DNA of 64,000 nt from Talpa occidentalis (Eukaryota > Chordata > Mammalia > Eulipotyphla > Talpidae), in contig NW_023601104.1 in the NCBI RefSeq assembly GCF_014898055.3, positions 79,653,106-79,717,105 on the forward strand. The letters are read 5' to 3'. Under the pieces are notes generated by a model. That model was not told the DNA's origin, made no database searches, and was given only the letters and a program-made list of their open reading frames with translations. The stretch's first letter is position 1. Every line of letters starts with the position of its first letter. The position numbers and the translations under genes are program-made. This document shows positions 24,635-36,669 of this stretch, piece by piece.

Positions 24635-24850
24635 ATAGTGATGTAAAGAATAATCGTGATAGTTACTGGTCTTTAAGTGCTACTATGGGCCAGGCACTAG
24701 CATTTTTACATATAAAGTCAGCTGTGGGTTAGCAATCAGGGACCTAGCTCCAGAGCCCATAGGTGCGCATTCTGTGTACATGTACATTTCATGCACATAG
24801 CACTGGTTTACATATGAGGACAGGAAGGTCAGAGAGAGGGGACTGTATGA
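24635..24850 (-). mobile_element. Possible MIR relic, antisense
   Basis: GGGCCAGGCACTAGCATTTTT..., followed by TATGAGGACAGGAAGGTCAG, fits the reversed MIR order but is diverged. Confidence 0.45.
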
Positions 24851-24854
24851 CATT

Positions 24855-25080
24855 AAGAGCAAAAACTTAGGAGTCAGTGTGTCTAGGCCAGAACGCTAGC
24901 TCTGCCACTTACTAGCTGTATAGTTTTGGGTGAATTACTTAACAGCTCAGAGCCTGTTTGTGTCTAAAGGGAGAACTGTTCTCTCTCTCATAGCATTCTT
25001 GTGAAGCTTAGATAAATGATGTCAAACTGATGTGTCCTGCATGGGGTCAGCTCTCACTCCATGCTGTTATTACTGTAATA
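24855..25080 (+). mobile_element. MIR relic, sense
   Basis: AGCTCTGCCACTTACTAGCTG, GGGTGAATTACTTAACAGCT and CATAGCATTCTTGTGAAGC match the MIR consensus well. Confidence 0.75.
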
Positions 25081-25269
25081 TTTCATGGTGACTGAGTAGA
25101 GACTTCAGAGTTCAATTCAATTGCAACTCCAGTGAGCATTTCAGTTTGAATTAGCATCTCATTTGCTTACAGAATTCCAGAACTGGAAGTGTCATTGAGA
25201 GATCATCTGCTCTAGTAGGTGAATGTCTAGTTCAGGGCCTGGTACCTCTCTTCTTGTTTTGTGAGTGTG

Positions 25270-25271
<2 letters not shown>

Positions 25272-25312
<41 letters not shown>
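25272..25312. repeat. (TG)n microsatellite
   Basis: About 20 uninterrupted TG units. Confidence 0.97.
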
Positions 25313-25313
<1 letters not shown>

Positions 25314-26234
25314 TATACTGACTCTGAAGTAAAGACAGTAATTTCTAAAATACCTAGAAGGGGCCACCATGGCCCAGAGACGACTTAAAATCACAGATGC
25401 TCTAGACTGACAGAACCTCACAGGAGACCTGGTCTCCCCCCAACACCCCCCAGCATTTAGAAGTTTTCATTGGTACTCGCCCCTCTTTCTCTCCCCCCCT
25501 GTACAGGGCTTGTCCTCCCACTGACTTGAGTTCATCTGACACCTGTGGGAGCCCGTGCGTTCTAGAATGAGAACAGGGCTGGCAATCCAGAGCCACCTTG
25601 GCTAGCACTTGGCTTTGAGTATCTCAAATCTCGTTTCCTGAGTTTCTTTCAGCCTTGGAAATTGAGATCCCTGGAGATTGTTTTACTGTCTTTGAAGTCC
25701 ACATCACAGGTCTGGATTATGAGAGACATGGTCTTATAATAAAGTTTTTGAGTTATAAACTCCCCTGTGGGTCATGGAACCTCACAGCACCCTGGGCCTG
25801 GCTTCCAGAGATGCGGTTGAGATAAGTGAGGAAACAATACCCAATGCTGTAGCTCCCAGTTCACATAATTATATGTTCCAGCCTTTTATTGTGTTACATA
25901 ACTTCATAAGAAATTAACTCCCTGTTCATTTTAATGTGATTAAAATATAAAAATATTTGCTTTGCCGGTTAGTTTTCTAAAGTCATTCAGCTTGAAATGC
26001 TGTCCTAGTTCAGCCCTTCAGGACACCGATGGGTGGGAGCTAGTGCGGGCATCGCCTGGGGTGCCTTGGCTCTTGTTGGGGAGAGTGCCACAGCCCTGGG
26101 GCTCTGGACTGTGATTTCTCCACCTTTACAATTTGAAGCTCATTTTTATTGTCTTTGCTATTATCAGACACGGGCTATGCTGTCTGCTGGCTCTGCAAGG
26201 TAGGCTGTGTGAAAAGGGCTGTAGTAAGCCAGAC

Positions 26235-26370
26235 CAAGGGTCAAAACTTGGCCTTATCATTTACTAGCTGTGGGGCCCTAAACTCCAACTTATCACTGAG
26301 GTGCTGTTAACATCTTCCTTGCAGGGGGTGCTGTGGGGTTTATAAATGGCACTTACCAAACCCCAGGCTG
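26235..26370 (+). mobile_element. MIR relic, sense
   Basis: TTGGCCTTATCATTTACTAG, then CTGTGGGGCCCTAAAC, is the MIR core. The tail is diverged. Confidence 0.5.
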
Positions 26371-26879
26371 AGTGTGGTGTAGGAGGAGGGTCCTGAGAAG
26401 TGAGCCTTGGTAATTGTTGACTTTGTTCAATCTCACACACCCAGATCAGGCAACTAGCTGAGAGAGGTCAGACTTAGACAGTCCTAAAAGAATTCGGAGT
26501 ATTGATTTCTTGGTGCTCACTGGAGAGGTGAATGAGAGGCGTAGCACTCCGCTTCCTCAGTCAGACCTCCAGGGATGTATAGCCCTTGGGGAGGTAAACT
26601 GGAGCACCTTTCTAGAGACAATGTGGAAGGAAGAGAAGAGTGGAGAGTCTAATTTGCCACATTATGACCCACAAGTCACGCCTAAATAGAGCAGTTCAGA
26701 GGCCGAGCCCACTTGAGCCTTTAGAGGTGTCCAGTCTCCTCAGCCTGCTCCTCAGCGGCCTACTCCCTGCTCCCACTGTGTTGGGCACTCTCTGCCAGCA
26801 TCTACATCAGACTCCGCAGTCCCTGCTTCCATTACCCAGGGCAGAGACGATTGCTGCAACTCCTGGGGCCCCTTGTAAT

Positions 26880-27000
26880 TCCCAGTTCTGGTCCCTGCAC
26901 AGACCTCAGGCAAGCCACTTAACTCTCTTGAGACCCTGTTTCTGTTTCCACAAGATGGAGGAGGATGGTATTAAACAGCGCCAAACAGGCTAGTCGTGCA
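26880..27000 (+). mobile_element. Possible MIR relic, sense
   Basis: CAGGCAAGCCACTTAACTCTC and TTTCCACAAGATGGAGGAGG follow the MIR core order. Confidence 0.5.
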
Positions 27001-28459
27001 CGTGGAAGAACTTCAAAAAACATGCAGTGCGGTTCAGGGTTGTGTCATCGTTAACTTACTCAAATATGTTACCCTGTGTAGGGAGAACCTTCAGAAATGA
27101 GTCTGTGGGAATTCCCCCATGTGGGTGGGAGATGAACGTTTGAGTCCAGTGGCTTCTCAGCATTTTTCAAATCACAGCACATAGTCAGCCTCTTTTTTTA
27201 TCCTTGCTATAAAGTTGGCCTTGATGATCGGTCAGGCGTTCTTAAGTGCTACTCTTTTTGTACACAGCTTTGATTTTGGAGATGCAGCTCTTATTGAAAT
27301 GATCATAGGTATTGCTCTCATACCAGCTGTTTATCAAATCTGTTTTTCACTTTTATCATGCATTTCTCTGGGGAAAAAAAATAACTGAACATTGATATGT
27401 TGATGATAGCTTTCCAAACGGACAAATCACTGTCATCTGATGTATTAATGAGGGCCAATTTGGGCAGTGACCTCAGGACTCAGATTCTCAGACAGTATTG
27501 ATCTGATCCCAGACACACACAAATTTATAGTCCAGGTCTTAGAAGCAGCTTTTGACAGAGAGCTAAGTATCCTGCAACTGAACTGCATAGACACAGATTC
27601 ACTGTGGACAGTTAATACTCAGCAGATGCACTGAGATGTGCTCAGTGCCACATGGAATGGAAAAAGGCATGGAGCATTAGAAAAAGGAGAAAAGTAATAC
27701 TTACCATACAGGGCACTTGCCCAAGAATGGCCTCCTTGCTGGGGACCTGTTTGCCTTGGGTGTCCACATGTCTGCCTAATTAGGTAACAACCCACCAGTC
27801 TCTCCTCACAGTGGAGGATTAAGTTATGTAACTGGCTTGAATATTCTTACTGACTACACAAGGCCATGAATTGGAGCCCTAGATGACCAGATTTCCATGA
27901 TTTCAGAACTCAAGATACAGATGATCCAGTTCCACGTGTGTTGGAACTGGACTTGATATTTCTTTGGTTCCCTGGGCCTGGCAGGTCCTTGAGAGCCTTG
28001 GTCCAGCCTGCAGTGGCACAAAGTGCCAAGGACTAGACCTAGTTTTTCCTGGTCCTTTGACACACAAGCATTTATTTTCTTTATTTTAAATCCCTGATAG
28101 TAAAACTTGAATATTATTGAACATAATATAAAGAGAGGTTATGGAACAATGGATCCCTTTTTGTTGTTTTTTGATGGTTTTTTTTTTTTTGCTCAAATGA
28201 ACCATGTAGGGCACATTCAAGCAGCTCCAACCACATGCTTGCACTTAAGTCATCCTGGAGCTGTTCTACCAAATGGTGAATGCATTCGGTTTAGCCTCTA
28301 TTCTCCTTTAAAGAAAATTGCAAGAGAGTGCATTAGTTCATGCTAGAGAGAGGCTGCTTAGTGATCTTTTATGCACCAGCAGAAGCAACTTTGCTCTAGA
28401 TGGGCATGAATATTGAATACCCAGGACTGTAGGGGCATAAAAACAGTCAGTTTAACTAT

Positions 28460-30360
28460 AATTCTTACATTTAAAAAATTTAGTAACACCTTGGAAGTTA
28501 AAAATAGACTCAAATAAAATTTCTAGAGATAAAAAACACAATGCCTGAGGTGAAAAATACACTGGATGTAATTAATGGCAGATTAGATATTGAAGAAAAG
28601 ATTCTTTAAGACATAGCAATAGACAGCGTCCAAATTGAAACAGAGAGAAATAAAGATTCTTTAAAAAGTAAGCAGTGGGGTAACTTCAAGTGGCCTATTA
28701 TATGTGTAGTTGGAGGGGAAGGGTAATATAAAAAAGATTTGAAGAAATAATGGCTGAATATTTTTCAAATTTTATGAAAGCTATACATCCTCAGTTCCGG
28801 GAAGTCAGTGAAGCCCAAACACAAGAAATATGAGGACTACTAAACCAAAGAACTTCATAATCTAAATTGTTCACAAACAGTGACAAAGAGAAAATCTTAA
28901 AAACAGCCAGAAAAAAGAGACATGCAGATGAACAGACATAAAGGCCAAATTAGACTTATTGTCAGGAATCAGGAAAGGGAAAATAAAGTGGAGTAACACC
29001 CTTACAGTCCTGGGGTGGGGGATGGGGGTTAGGGGATACACTCAGCCCCGAATCCACACTCATTGAAAATCTCTCTCAAAATTAAAGCCAAATAAAACCT
29101 ATTTCAGCCATTCATTGCTGATATAAATCATTGTCAGCTGAATGGCACTGTGAGAAATCCCTTCAAGTAGAGGGGAAACCATACCAGTAGGAAATATGAG
29201 TTTGTACAAACGAATGAAGAACACTTGAAAGCATAACTCTATTGGGGACTATGTGAGTTTTCCCTTTATTGTTTAAATGTCTGTAAAAGATAATTGACCA
29301 TTTCAGTAAAAATCATAACCATGTAGGCTGGGATTTATAACCTATGTAAAAGTAAGCTGTATATAAGAGAACAAAGACTAGAGTGGGAGAAATAAAAGTG
29401 TGCAATTGTAAAGGTGTGGTATGTAAGTGGTATACTGTCGTTTGAAGTAGACTGTAGTACTTTAACCCTAAGCCACTCACTGATAGGTATATTCAGAGAC
29501 TTTAATACTCCTGTGTCAATAATTGATAGAACAATTAGTGAGATAATAAGTAGACAAACCAGGGTACAACACAACCTACCAATTTAACCTAGTTTATGTT
29601 TATGTAAAATTCCACACAACAATAGAAGACACATTCTTTTCTAGTATAATGGGACATTTACCAACACTGATATTATTCTGGACCAGAAACAAGTTTTAAG
29701 AAAATTAGAAGGATTGCCTCTGACTTGCCTCAGGGATTCCCTAGGCCACCCTCTGACCAGTAGGTCACTAGAAAGTCTCACAAGTTCAGAAAAACTCTTG
29801 AATTCATGACTACAGCTTATTACAACAAAAAGCTAGAGATAAAAATTAGTAAAGGCAAATGATGCATAGGTAAGGACAGGCTCAAACTTTCATTGTCTCC
29901 TCCCAGTAGAATCATATAAACTGTACTTATTTCTCCCAGCAACAACGTGGAACAGCACCATGTGTTGTAAATATAATAACTGGTATCACCAAAGCCCCAT
30001 ATATAAAAAGACATTCTTATCAGGCAGGGCATTCCTAGGAGCCGGTCAAGGCCAGTTCTTTTCTTTGGAATGTGCAGAATTGGAACATCCCAAGTCTACT
30101 TAGCCCTTTACAACACAAACCATAATGGAATTAATTTAGAAATGAACAACTGAAAGATTTTTGGAAAATCTCCCAAGTATTTGGGAATTAAATACCACGT
30201 TTCTAAAGAAATCAAAAGTTAAATTAGAAAGTATGGTGAACTATTGATAAATGAAAGTAAAGCTACAACCTATCAAAATTTGTAGGATAGTGTGAAAGCA
30301 GTATTTAAGAAAAAAAAATTTACACTAAATGCCTAGAGTAGGAAACAAAAAAAAGTTCTC
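28460..30360 (+). mobile_element. Old LINE-1 (or HAL1-like) 5' half, sense
   Basis: An A-rich sense-strand stretch. ORF1-like sequence comes first (TGCCTGAGGTGAAAAATACACT, AAACAGCCAGAAAAAAGAG, near 28540-28920). ORF2-like sequence follows (GAAAGATTTTTGGAAAATCTC, CAACCTATCAAAATTTGTAGG, near 30150-30300). Many stops and gaps. Confidence 0.65.
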
Positions 30361-30818
30361 ATATATACTTTAGCTTCCTTGCAATCCAGCCCTGCATGCT
30401 CTCCTGGCAGAGTATCTGTCCTGTCCAAAGTACTCACAAAGCAGTTTTCTTAGCCCAAAGCTGAGAGGCAACCTGTGGTATTATTGTCATTCCCAAATGC
30501 TAAGCTTTAAAGTCAGAAGATCTTCCTATTAAAGAGATTCCTGGGAGCACTTAATCATGTTCAGTTGGTTAAGTGTACATTTTGGGACATGAGATGTTTT
30601 TTAGCTAGTATTGTGCTGTGAACCTCGCTTTACCTTTAAAAACATGCTATGAAACATATTTGAATGAGAAGCTCTGTTTGGTCTGAATGGGGTCACAGAG
30701 AAGTTCCTGATCAGGGTCAACCTGAATGTCAAAGTCAGGTGGTGCTCTCTGTCTAGTTAAGGGCCTTTTTTTGATGTAATTTATGGATATTCTATTTTGG
30801 TGGTCCAATTCTGATGTT

Positions 30819-31185
30819 CCATTTTGTCTTTAAAGAGAGAGGGCATTTCTTTTTTTTTTTTTAAAGATTTATTTATTTATTTATACAAGCACGGGGTACA
30901 GTCAGAAGCACGGGAGGGTGAGAGAATTCACCAGAGCCAGAGCGGAGAGCAGAACAGGCAGACTGATGAAATACACTGCTGAGGGGAGCAGCGGGCGGCA
31001 GGAGAGGTCTGCGCGCCATGTGGGACCCTCACCAGGCGGCTGGGAATCGAACCGGCGCTGCAGAGGCTGCGGGCAGCTTCGCAACCCAGCGCTCAACCGC
31101 TGCGCCACCAGGGGAGGCCCGAGAGGGCATTTCTTCCACACAGTCTAGGTGGGAGAAATGCCCTCTCTCTTTAAAGACAAAATGG
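30819..31185. repeat. 32-bp perfect inverted repeat, split by a SINE
   Basis: The left arm at 30819-30850 is the exact reverse complement of the right arm at 31154-31185 (starts CCATTTTGTC, ends GGCATTTCT on the left). Removing the SINE and one copy of its 15-bp target duplication leaves arms separated by about 19 bp, so the ancestral locus was a tight hairpin of about 83 nt. It lies about 230 bp upstream of exon 4. I cannot assign it to a known DNA-transposon family. It could be a fold-back MITE remnant, a pre-miRNA-like hairpin or a local inverted duplication. Confidence 0.85.
30852..31120 (-). mobile_element. tRNA-derived SINE (young subfamily), antisense
   Basis: Full length with a perfect 15-bp target duplication GAGAGGGCATTTCTT (30837-30851 and 31121-31135). 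On the reverse strand the RNA polymerase III A box TGGCGCAGCGG (31097-31107) and B box GGTTCGATTCC (31043-31053) are both intact. It sits within the loop side of the 32-bp inverted repeat, about 300 bp before exon 4. Confidence 0.92.
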
Positions 31186-31414
31186 GGACTATAACCAAGA
31201 TGAAAATGCATACATTGTGTAAAAATGAAAAATGATGTAAAAAATATGTATAATTAAAATAATAATAATAATAAAATAGAGAGTGTAGAGGGAAAGAAGC
31301 AGTTTTTCAGTTTGTGATATCCAGGACTGTTTTCTGACCCTGCAAAGCAATATTAAAAATAAATTTCCATGAAAAAAAAACTCAGTGTTTGTGTGTTTGA
31401 TTTTTTTTTTTTAG

Positions 31415-31545
31415 GACTTTGTTTAGAGAAGTTGCCTATTTCCTCTTCTACTAGTAATCTCCATGTGGACCGGGAACAGGATGTCATCACTTGTTATGAG
31501 AAAGCAGGGGACATTGCTCTCCTATACCTCCAAGAGATAGAACGG
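31415..31545 (+). CDS. TTC7B: TTC7B coding exon 4 (internal exon)
   Basis: Internal coding exon of 131 nt: 2 nt finishing a Gly codon, then 43 codons from LCLEKLPISSSTSNL to LLYLQEIER. The acceptor has an uninterrupted run of 12 T before AG. The donor is CGG|GTAAGT, a consensus match. The upstream intron is phase 1 and the downstream intron phase 0. The peptide contains VITCYEKAGDIALLYLQEIE, a long amphipathic helix typical of the TTC7 N-terminal solenoid, and matches TTC7B rather than TTC7A from memory. A 32-bp inverted repeat and a young SINE end about 230 bp upstream. With exon 3 it makes a 300-nt, frame-neutral pair. Confidence 0.96.
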
Positions 31546-32044
31546 GTAAGTGAGAACCATGAGTTCGCTCCAGTTGATAACTTCAATATTTCACATCAGT
31601 TCCTAGAGAATTGTGATCACCCTTGGTGTCTGGATGCAAAGCTCTATTTATGTTCTTTAATGGTGGTGATGGCAGCACCTTGTAAAAATGGTTTCTTGTA
31701 AAAAGTGTTTCAGAAACATTTTAACATCCTCTGAGTGGACAAGATGGTATGCATCTGTTCATACCTTTGGCACGTAAAGCTGGCTGATAACTCCTGTTCC
31801 TCTCTGAAAAATGGTTGAAGCTTCATTTGTACTTGTGTGGACAATGTGCAGACATAGCGTATGTCTGGTACTCTGTGGTTGTGGCAAAGGTCTGCTGGGG
31901 ACCCTCAACCACCCCGCTTGGAGCAGAGAGAATGAGCAAGATGCCCTGGGTTTGTACCCTCAGGCAGAGGAAATTGGAGCCCAGATGAAGCCTGAGAGCT
32001 GTGGACATCTGTCTGTTTAGAAAGATTGCTGTCTTTTGAGTCTG

Positions 32045-32210
32045 TTTTTACTAAGTCCCTTCACTTCTCAACCTCATTTTTCCCATCTGTAAAAGGAACA
32101 TAAATAGATCTGCCTACAGAGTCCTTGTGGGATTATTAAAGGTCATATAAATAAAGGCACTTAGCCTAGATTCAGGAGCACATTGATTCTTGGTAAATGC
32201 CACTTGTTTT
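32045..32210 (+). mobile_element. MIR relic, sense
   Basis: AACCTCATTTTTCCCATCTG, TAAAAGGAACATAAATAG, GGGATTATTAAAGG and TTGGTAAATGCCACTTG match the MIR 3' half. Confidence 0.65.
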
Positions 32211-33959
32211 TACTAATAACAACAGCTCCTCGTAATCTCTGCCCTAGCAGCATTTCCTGGAGTTCTAGCCAAGACTTGACTCTGATATTTCCCCCTGCAG
32301 ACCCAGAGATACAGCCTGTGGGAGTGTTTGAAATGAATAGAAATCTTAGAGGAGAATTTAAAAATGATCAGAAATCTTGTTCCCTGTTCAATTTTATGGG
32401 TTCTCTGTTTCCATGAGGATTAGGATGGAAAGGGACTACCAGAATCTTGCTAGCTTTTATTATTTTATAGACTGGAAGCAATTGTTTTCACAACTGTTTT
32501 GTGTGTCATTCATGACAAGGATCAGAACTGCCTTTCAGAAGGCTCGGGGAAAGAGTGAGGGCCACAGAAAAGAGGTTGCGAGCATGTCGGAGTGGAGATG
32601 ACCCGACTCACATCAGAATGGTTTCTAAATCATGGTTTTGATGTCTGGGAATTCAGGAAGACTGCCTTGCCAAAATGTTGGCAAGAAAGTTGCCATGAGA
32701 AAGGACTTTTTTTTTTTTTTTTTTGGGATCATTCAGAATGTATAGGATCTTTAGCAGAATGATCCTACAGCCTGCTTTTAACATCCCATTATTTTCACAA
32801 CCTGTCTCCTTGATAGCCAGTGCTTGTCCATGGGGAACTCTGCTTGCCCCAGCTAAGCTATTCTCGTTGACCACACAGCACATGCCACTGCGGGGCCCTT
32901 ATGCCCCCTTGACACACAAGAAGTCAGGGCCAAAGCTGGGGTTAGAACTCGCCTATCCCGACACCTGTTAGTGCTTGCTCACCCCTTTATTATCTCAGGC
33001 CTCAGCAAACAAATACCAAGCCATGTAGTTTCCTAAACCTAAGTGGAAAGTGCTCAGTAAGTACCTGACTGAGCAAGCCATTGCTCTTCATTGGGGAAGC
33101 AGCACAGCGGGGTTCCAGCTTGAGGTATGTAGGTGATGCTCACATTTCTGGCTCAGATTTTCCAGGGGGAGTTTTCCTTCTTGGGAAGCCACCGGAGGCC
33201 TCCTCAGATCCAGCGAGGTATTAACAATGAGAGAGACTGAACGAACCAAGCATCTCTTTGAATGGTACTAAGTAATCAGGAAATTATCTGTTGACTGAGA
33301 AAAAGTCCAGGATAAATTACTTTCTTCAGTGACCACTGAGCTGGGTGGAAGTTCACAGGTTTTTATGAGGCAAGATAACAGGTGCTGTGCAGACACACCT
33401 AGTAGGCTTTTTTTTTTTTTTTAATTTTGAATTTAAATGACTTTTAAGAAGTCTGCTAAATTGAAAAGTTGAAAGAAGTAAAAGACTGGGGCAGCCTTAG
33501 ACAAATAGTGCTTTGCTTTTCTGAATAGGCAGACTTTTTAAAGTAGAAAATCCCACACACTCTGTTCCTGTATTTGATCTGCTGGGCAGAGGTGGTGGTT
33601 CAGTGTTTCTCCCCTTGTTTTCTAGCCATTCGATAGCGAAGAAACTTGTGTTTGCCAGGACTTTCTGGCACTTTATCTGTTAGTGTTGGCTCTTTCCTTC
33701 ATTCATTAGCAAGAATGAAATCTGGGAGAACTTTGAGGACAGTTTGAAGTATGGTGGCCATTGTTTTTTACCGTCTGGAACTACCCGGTTGGGGTCCTGA
33801 GGTGATCCCCTGCTCTGGGTTTCTCTAATGTTGGTTGTGGTCAGTGAGGTGAGAAATGTCAGCTTCCTGACGGGCAGTGGTTCTCCTGAGTGCGGCCACT
33901 GTGGCTTCCCTGAGGCAGCAGAGAGCTGAGAGGAAGTGACGATTGCTGTTGGCATTCTG

Positions 33960-34130
33960 GTCTTGCTGCCTCTTAGCTGTGGGACCTCAGGCCAGTGACT
34001 CAGCCTCTCTGTGCCACCTCCTCATAAAACAGTGGTAACAAACGCTGCAAAGTTGTTCTGAGGGGATACAATGGGCGGGCGCCTACACTTCCCACAGCAT
34101 GGTCAGCTCCCAGCGAACATTGGTTTTGTT
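33960..34130 (+). mobile_element. MIR relic, sense
   Basis: CTGTGGGACCTCAGGCCAGT, CTCAGCCTCTCTGTGCCACC and AACAGTGGTAACAAACGC fit MIR. Confidence 0.6.
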
Positions 34131-35649
34131 GTTGTCTGCTCCTATGTCACCTGACTGAAAGTCGCCCTAACTTTAGAAGGTTTCAGATATTTAGATAGAA
34201 GTCTGGAATATTATAAACACGCCTTTATCTAAATTGTTTATGGACTGTGGGGGAGTATTCTTAGAGTAATTTTTTCATGAGAATTTGGTTTTCACTTTCT
34301 TATGCTGAAGCTCCTGGGACAGTATCTTCTCTGAAATCACATTTCACATCTGGGCTCTGGACTTCTGCTCAGGTCTGTTTGACCATGGTCCCATCATTTA
34401 TTTCCTTGTGCTTCAACCTTTTGATTTCACGGTGGGGCCAACACTGGCCGACTGGACGAGAAGAAAACCCTGGGGTTTCCAGCCAGTGCGCTAGGGGCTT
34501 TGCAAGTGCTGGTCTCCCGCCTTTTCCCAACATGGAGGCGGGGCTGAAAGAGACGCGAACATGGAAGCTACCTGCACGGAAAGTCTGTTTAGTGTTAGCT
34601 TTCTTCTATTAGGGTTATAGCGACAGCTATGAATACGTCTCTCTGATAGTTTGTGCTGTAAAGGGAAATAAAAGAGATCCTAAAATAATCAAATCAAATT
34701 AGAGCAAATAGAAGCAGTGTGGCATGGTCTAGAGTAGCTAGCTCATCTTCAGGTGGCACTTCAGGTGGTGCCAACAGGAAATAAATTATCTGCCCCACAA
34801 GGGACTTTGAGAGGGGCAACGATAGGAATAAAGTTGACCTCACACTTGAATATCATAACATGAGCCCTGCTGTTGGCAAATGAAATCATCCTGTCTCTGT
34901 CCTTTGCTTCATCAGCCAGCCAGCTGGGCATGGCATTCTTGAGCAGAAGCAGTGCCAGGGTGGAACTTGACCATCTGCTGACAGTTCATTCCTTGACGTC
35001 CTATTTTAGAATTATGGGACATTCATAGACTTTTTATTGGTCGTTTCAGTGCCAAAGTTTTGAGAAGAAACAACTGGTCCCCAAATATTGCAGGACCCAG
35101 CCCAGATTTACTCTGCTCTTCAAGGAGTTGCTCACATGTCAGCACTGTCATACCTCGACTGATTGCCACCTCCCTGCAGGAGGAACTTTTGGTGACGTAG
35201 CTGAGGTGTTGGATTCAGATCTGGATTAGATTGAGTTTACCATGTGTCTGGTACTCAAACCAGATGTCCTTGGAAAAGTACTCAATGCTGCTCAAAGGCA
35301 GGCAGATTCTGGAGGTCCATGGGGCTGTGCTTTTGGCTTTAAAATGTGAGACAATGAAGAAAAGACAGATTCTTCCTTCCCTTCCCCTTCCTCTTTGAGG
35401 GAAAGTCCCTACCTTTCCCCTCAAGCCAGAGCAGCAGTTTACAGTTCATTAGCTGAGAGTCACACATTGGAATAAATATTTCCTTGAGGAAATGTCAGGA
35501 TGGACAGACCTGGCAATGTACTCGAGTTAGAGTCTGCCTTCTGGCTGTCTCGGCTAGGAGGCTACAACACACCTAACACTGGGTTAGAATAGTCTAAAAA
35601 CTAGAAAGGATCATAGCCTGTTTTAGGTTTTGGATCTTTTCAGTCTTTG

Positions 35650-36665
35650 CCCTCATAATTTTATAGTATTAAAGGGTGTTATACCTGACTTTTTCCAATC
35701 AGCATTATGTCAAAGCCTCTGAGTTTTCATGGCTATATAATATTCCATCAAGTAGAAAGCCCTAAAGATATAACTATATAATTAACAGCTGGGCTAATGG
35801 TTGTGGGACAACCCTGCAGTGCCGTCTTCCTTCAGGTGGCTTCCCACCTGCTCGACATCATTTTTGAAGGGCAAATTCCAGAAGTGGGGATCTCTTCACC
35901 ATCCTTGGTACTACACTCACGTCCACTTGCTTTCTGCAGGTCATTCTAACCCCTTGCTCCTCTGGTGGAGCAGCAGGGCATGGTTGCTCTGCCATCTTGC
36001 CAGAGTTGTTTTTGTGTAAGTTGTTTTGCTGATTTGCTACATGCACATGGTACCTTGAGTTTTCATTTTCATTTCTTTGATTACTAGTGAGGTCGTGATT
36101 TTTTTCTGTTTGCTTACTAATGAGATTTTATTTTGTAAAATGACAGCATTATTAAGATTTAATTCACGTAGCATGTCATTCACCCACTTAAAGTGTACAA
36201 TTCAGTGGATACTAATATACTCATGGAGTTGTGCCATCACCATCAGTCTTCAATTCCAGAATATTTTTATCACCCCCAAAAGAAACCCTATACCCACTAA
36301 CAGTCACTCCCTGTGTACCTCCTCTCTTCCCATTCTCTATAGATGTGTATGTTGTGGACATTTCATATAAATAGAACCAATGTGTGGTCTTTTGTGACTG
36401 GCCTCTTTGGCCCTGTGTCCTGGTGTCTCAGTACTTTCTTTCCACTGCCCGATAATGCCCCGTGTGTGGGTACACTGTGTAGGTCCATTCATCATTTTAT
36501 CACCTGCCACTTGGGTTCCTTCTACTCTTTGACTAGTACAAATAATGCTGCTATAAATATTCCTATGTAAGATTTTGTGTTGACAGATTTTTCATTTTTC
36601 TTAGATATGAACCTGAGAGTGGAATTTCTAGACCTTAGGGTAACTTTATGTTAAACTTGCTATAT
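35650..36665 (-). mobile_element. Old LINE-1 fragments, antisense
   Basis: A first weak piece (GGCTATATAATATTCCATCA, 35730-35750; TTTCTTTGATTACTAGTGAGG near 36072) is followed at 36140 by a clear antisense 3' end: AAAGTGTACAATTCAGTGG, GTTGTGCCATCACCATCAG, TTCATATAAATAGAACCAAT, GCTGCTATAAATATTCCTATG. Confidence 0.7.
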
Positions 36666-36669
36666 TTCT

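Larger units (their letters stand above)
10030..31414 (+). other. TTC7B: TTC7B intron 3
   Basis: Complete 21.4-kb phase-1 intron. Old L1s, MIR and L2 relics, two SINEs, a TG microsatellite and a GC-rich CpG island are listed separately. I recognise nothing in 12480-13800, 14020-17030, 20340-23090 (apart from short direct and inverted repeats near 21.4 kb), 23650-24250, 25320-26230, 27000-28460 and 30360-30815. Confidence 0.85.

Noticed and set aside
30852..31120. tRNA gene predicted from A and B boxes
   Set aside because: The tRNA-like head lacks a proper cloverleaf and is fused to a SINE body with an A-rich tail and target duplications.
32707..32724. Run of 18 T as the tail of an antisense processed pseudogene
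   Set aside because: No target duplication and no coding similarity in the adjoining sequence.
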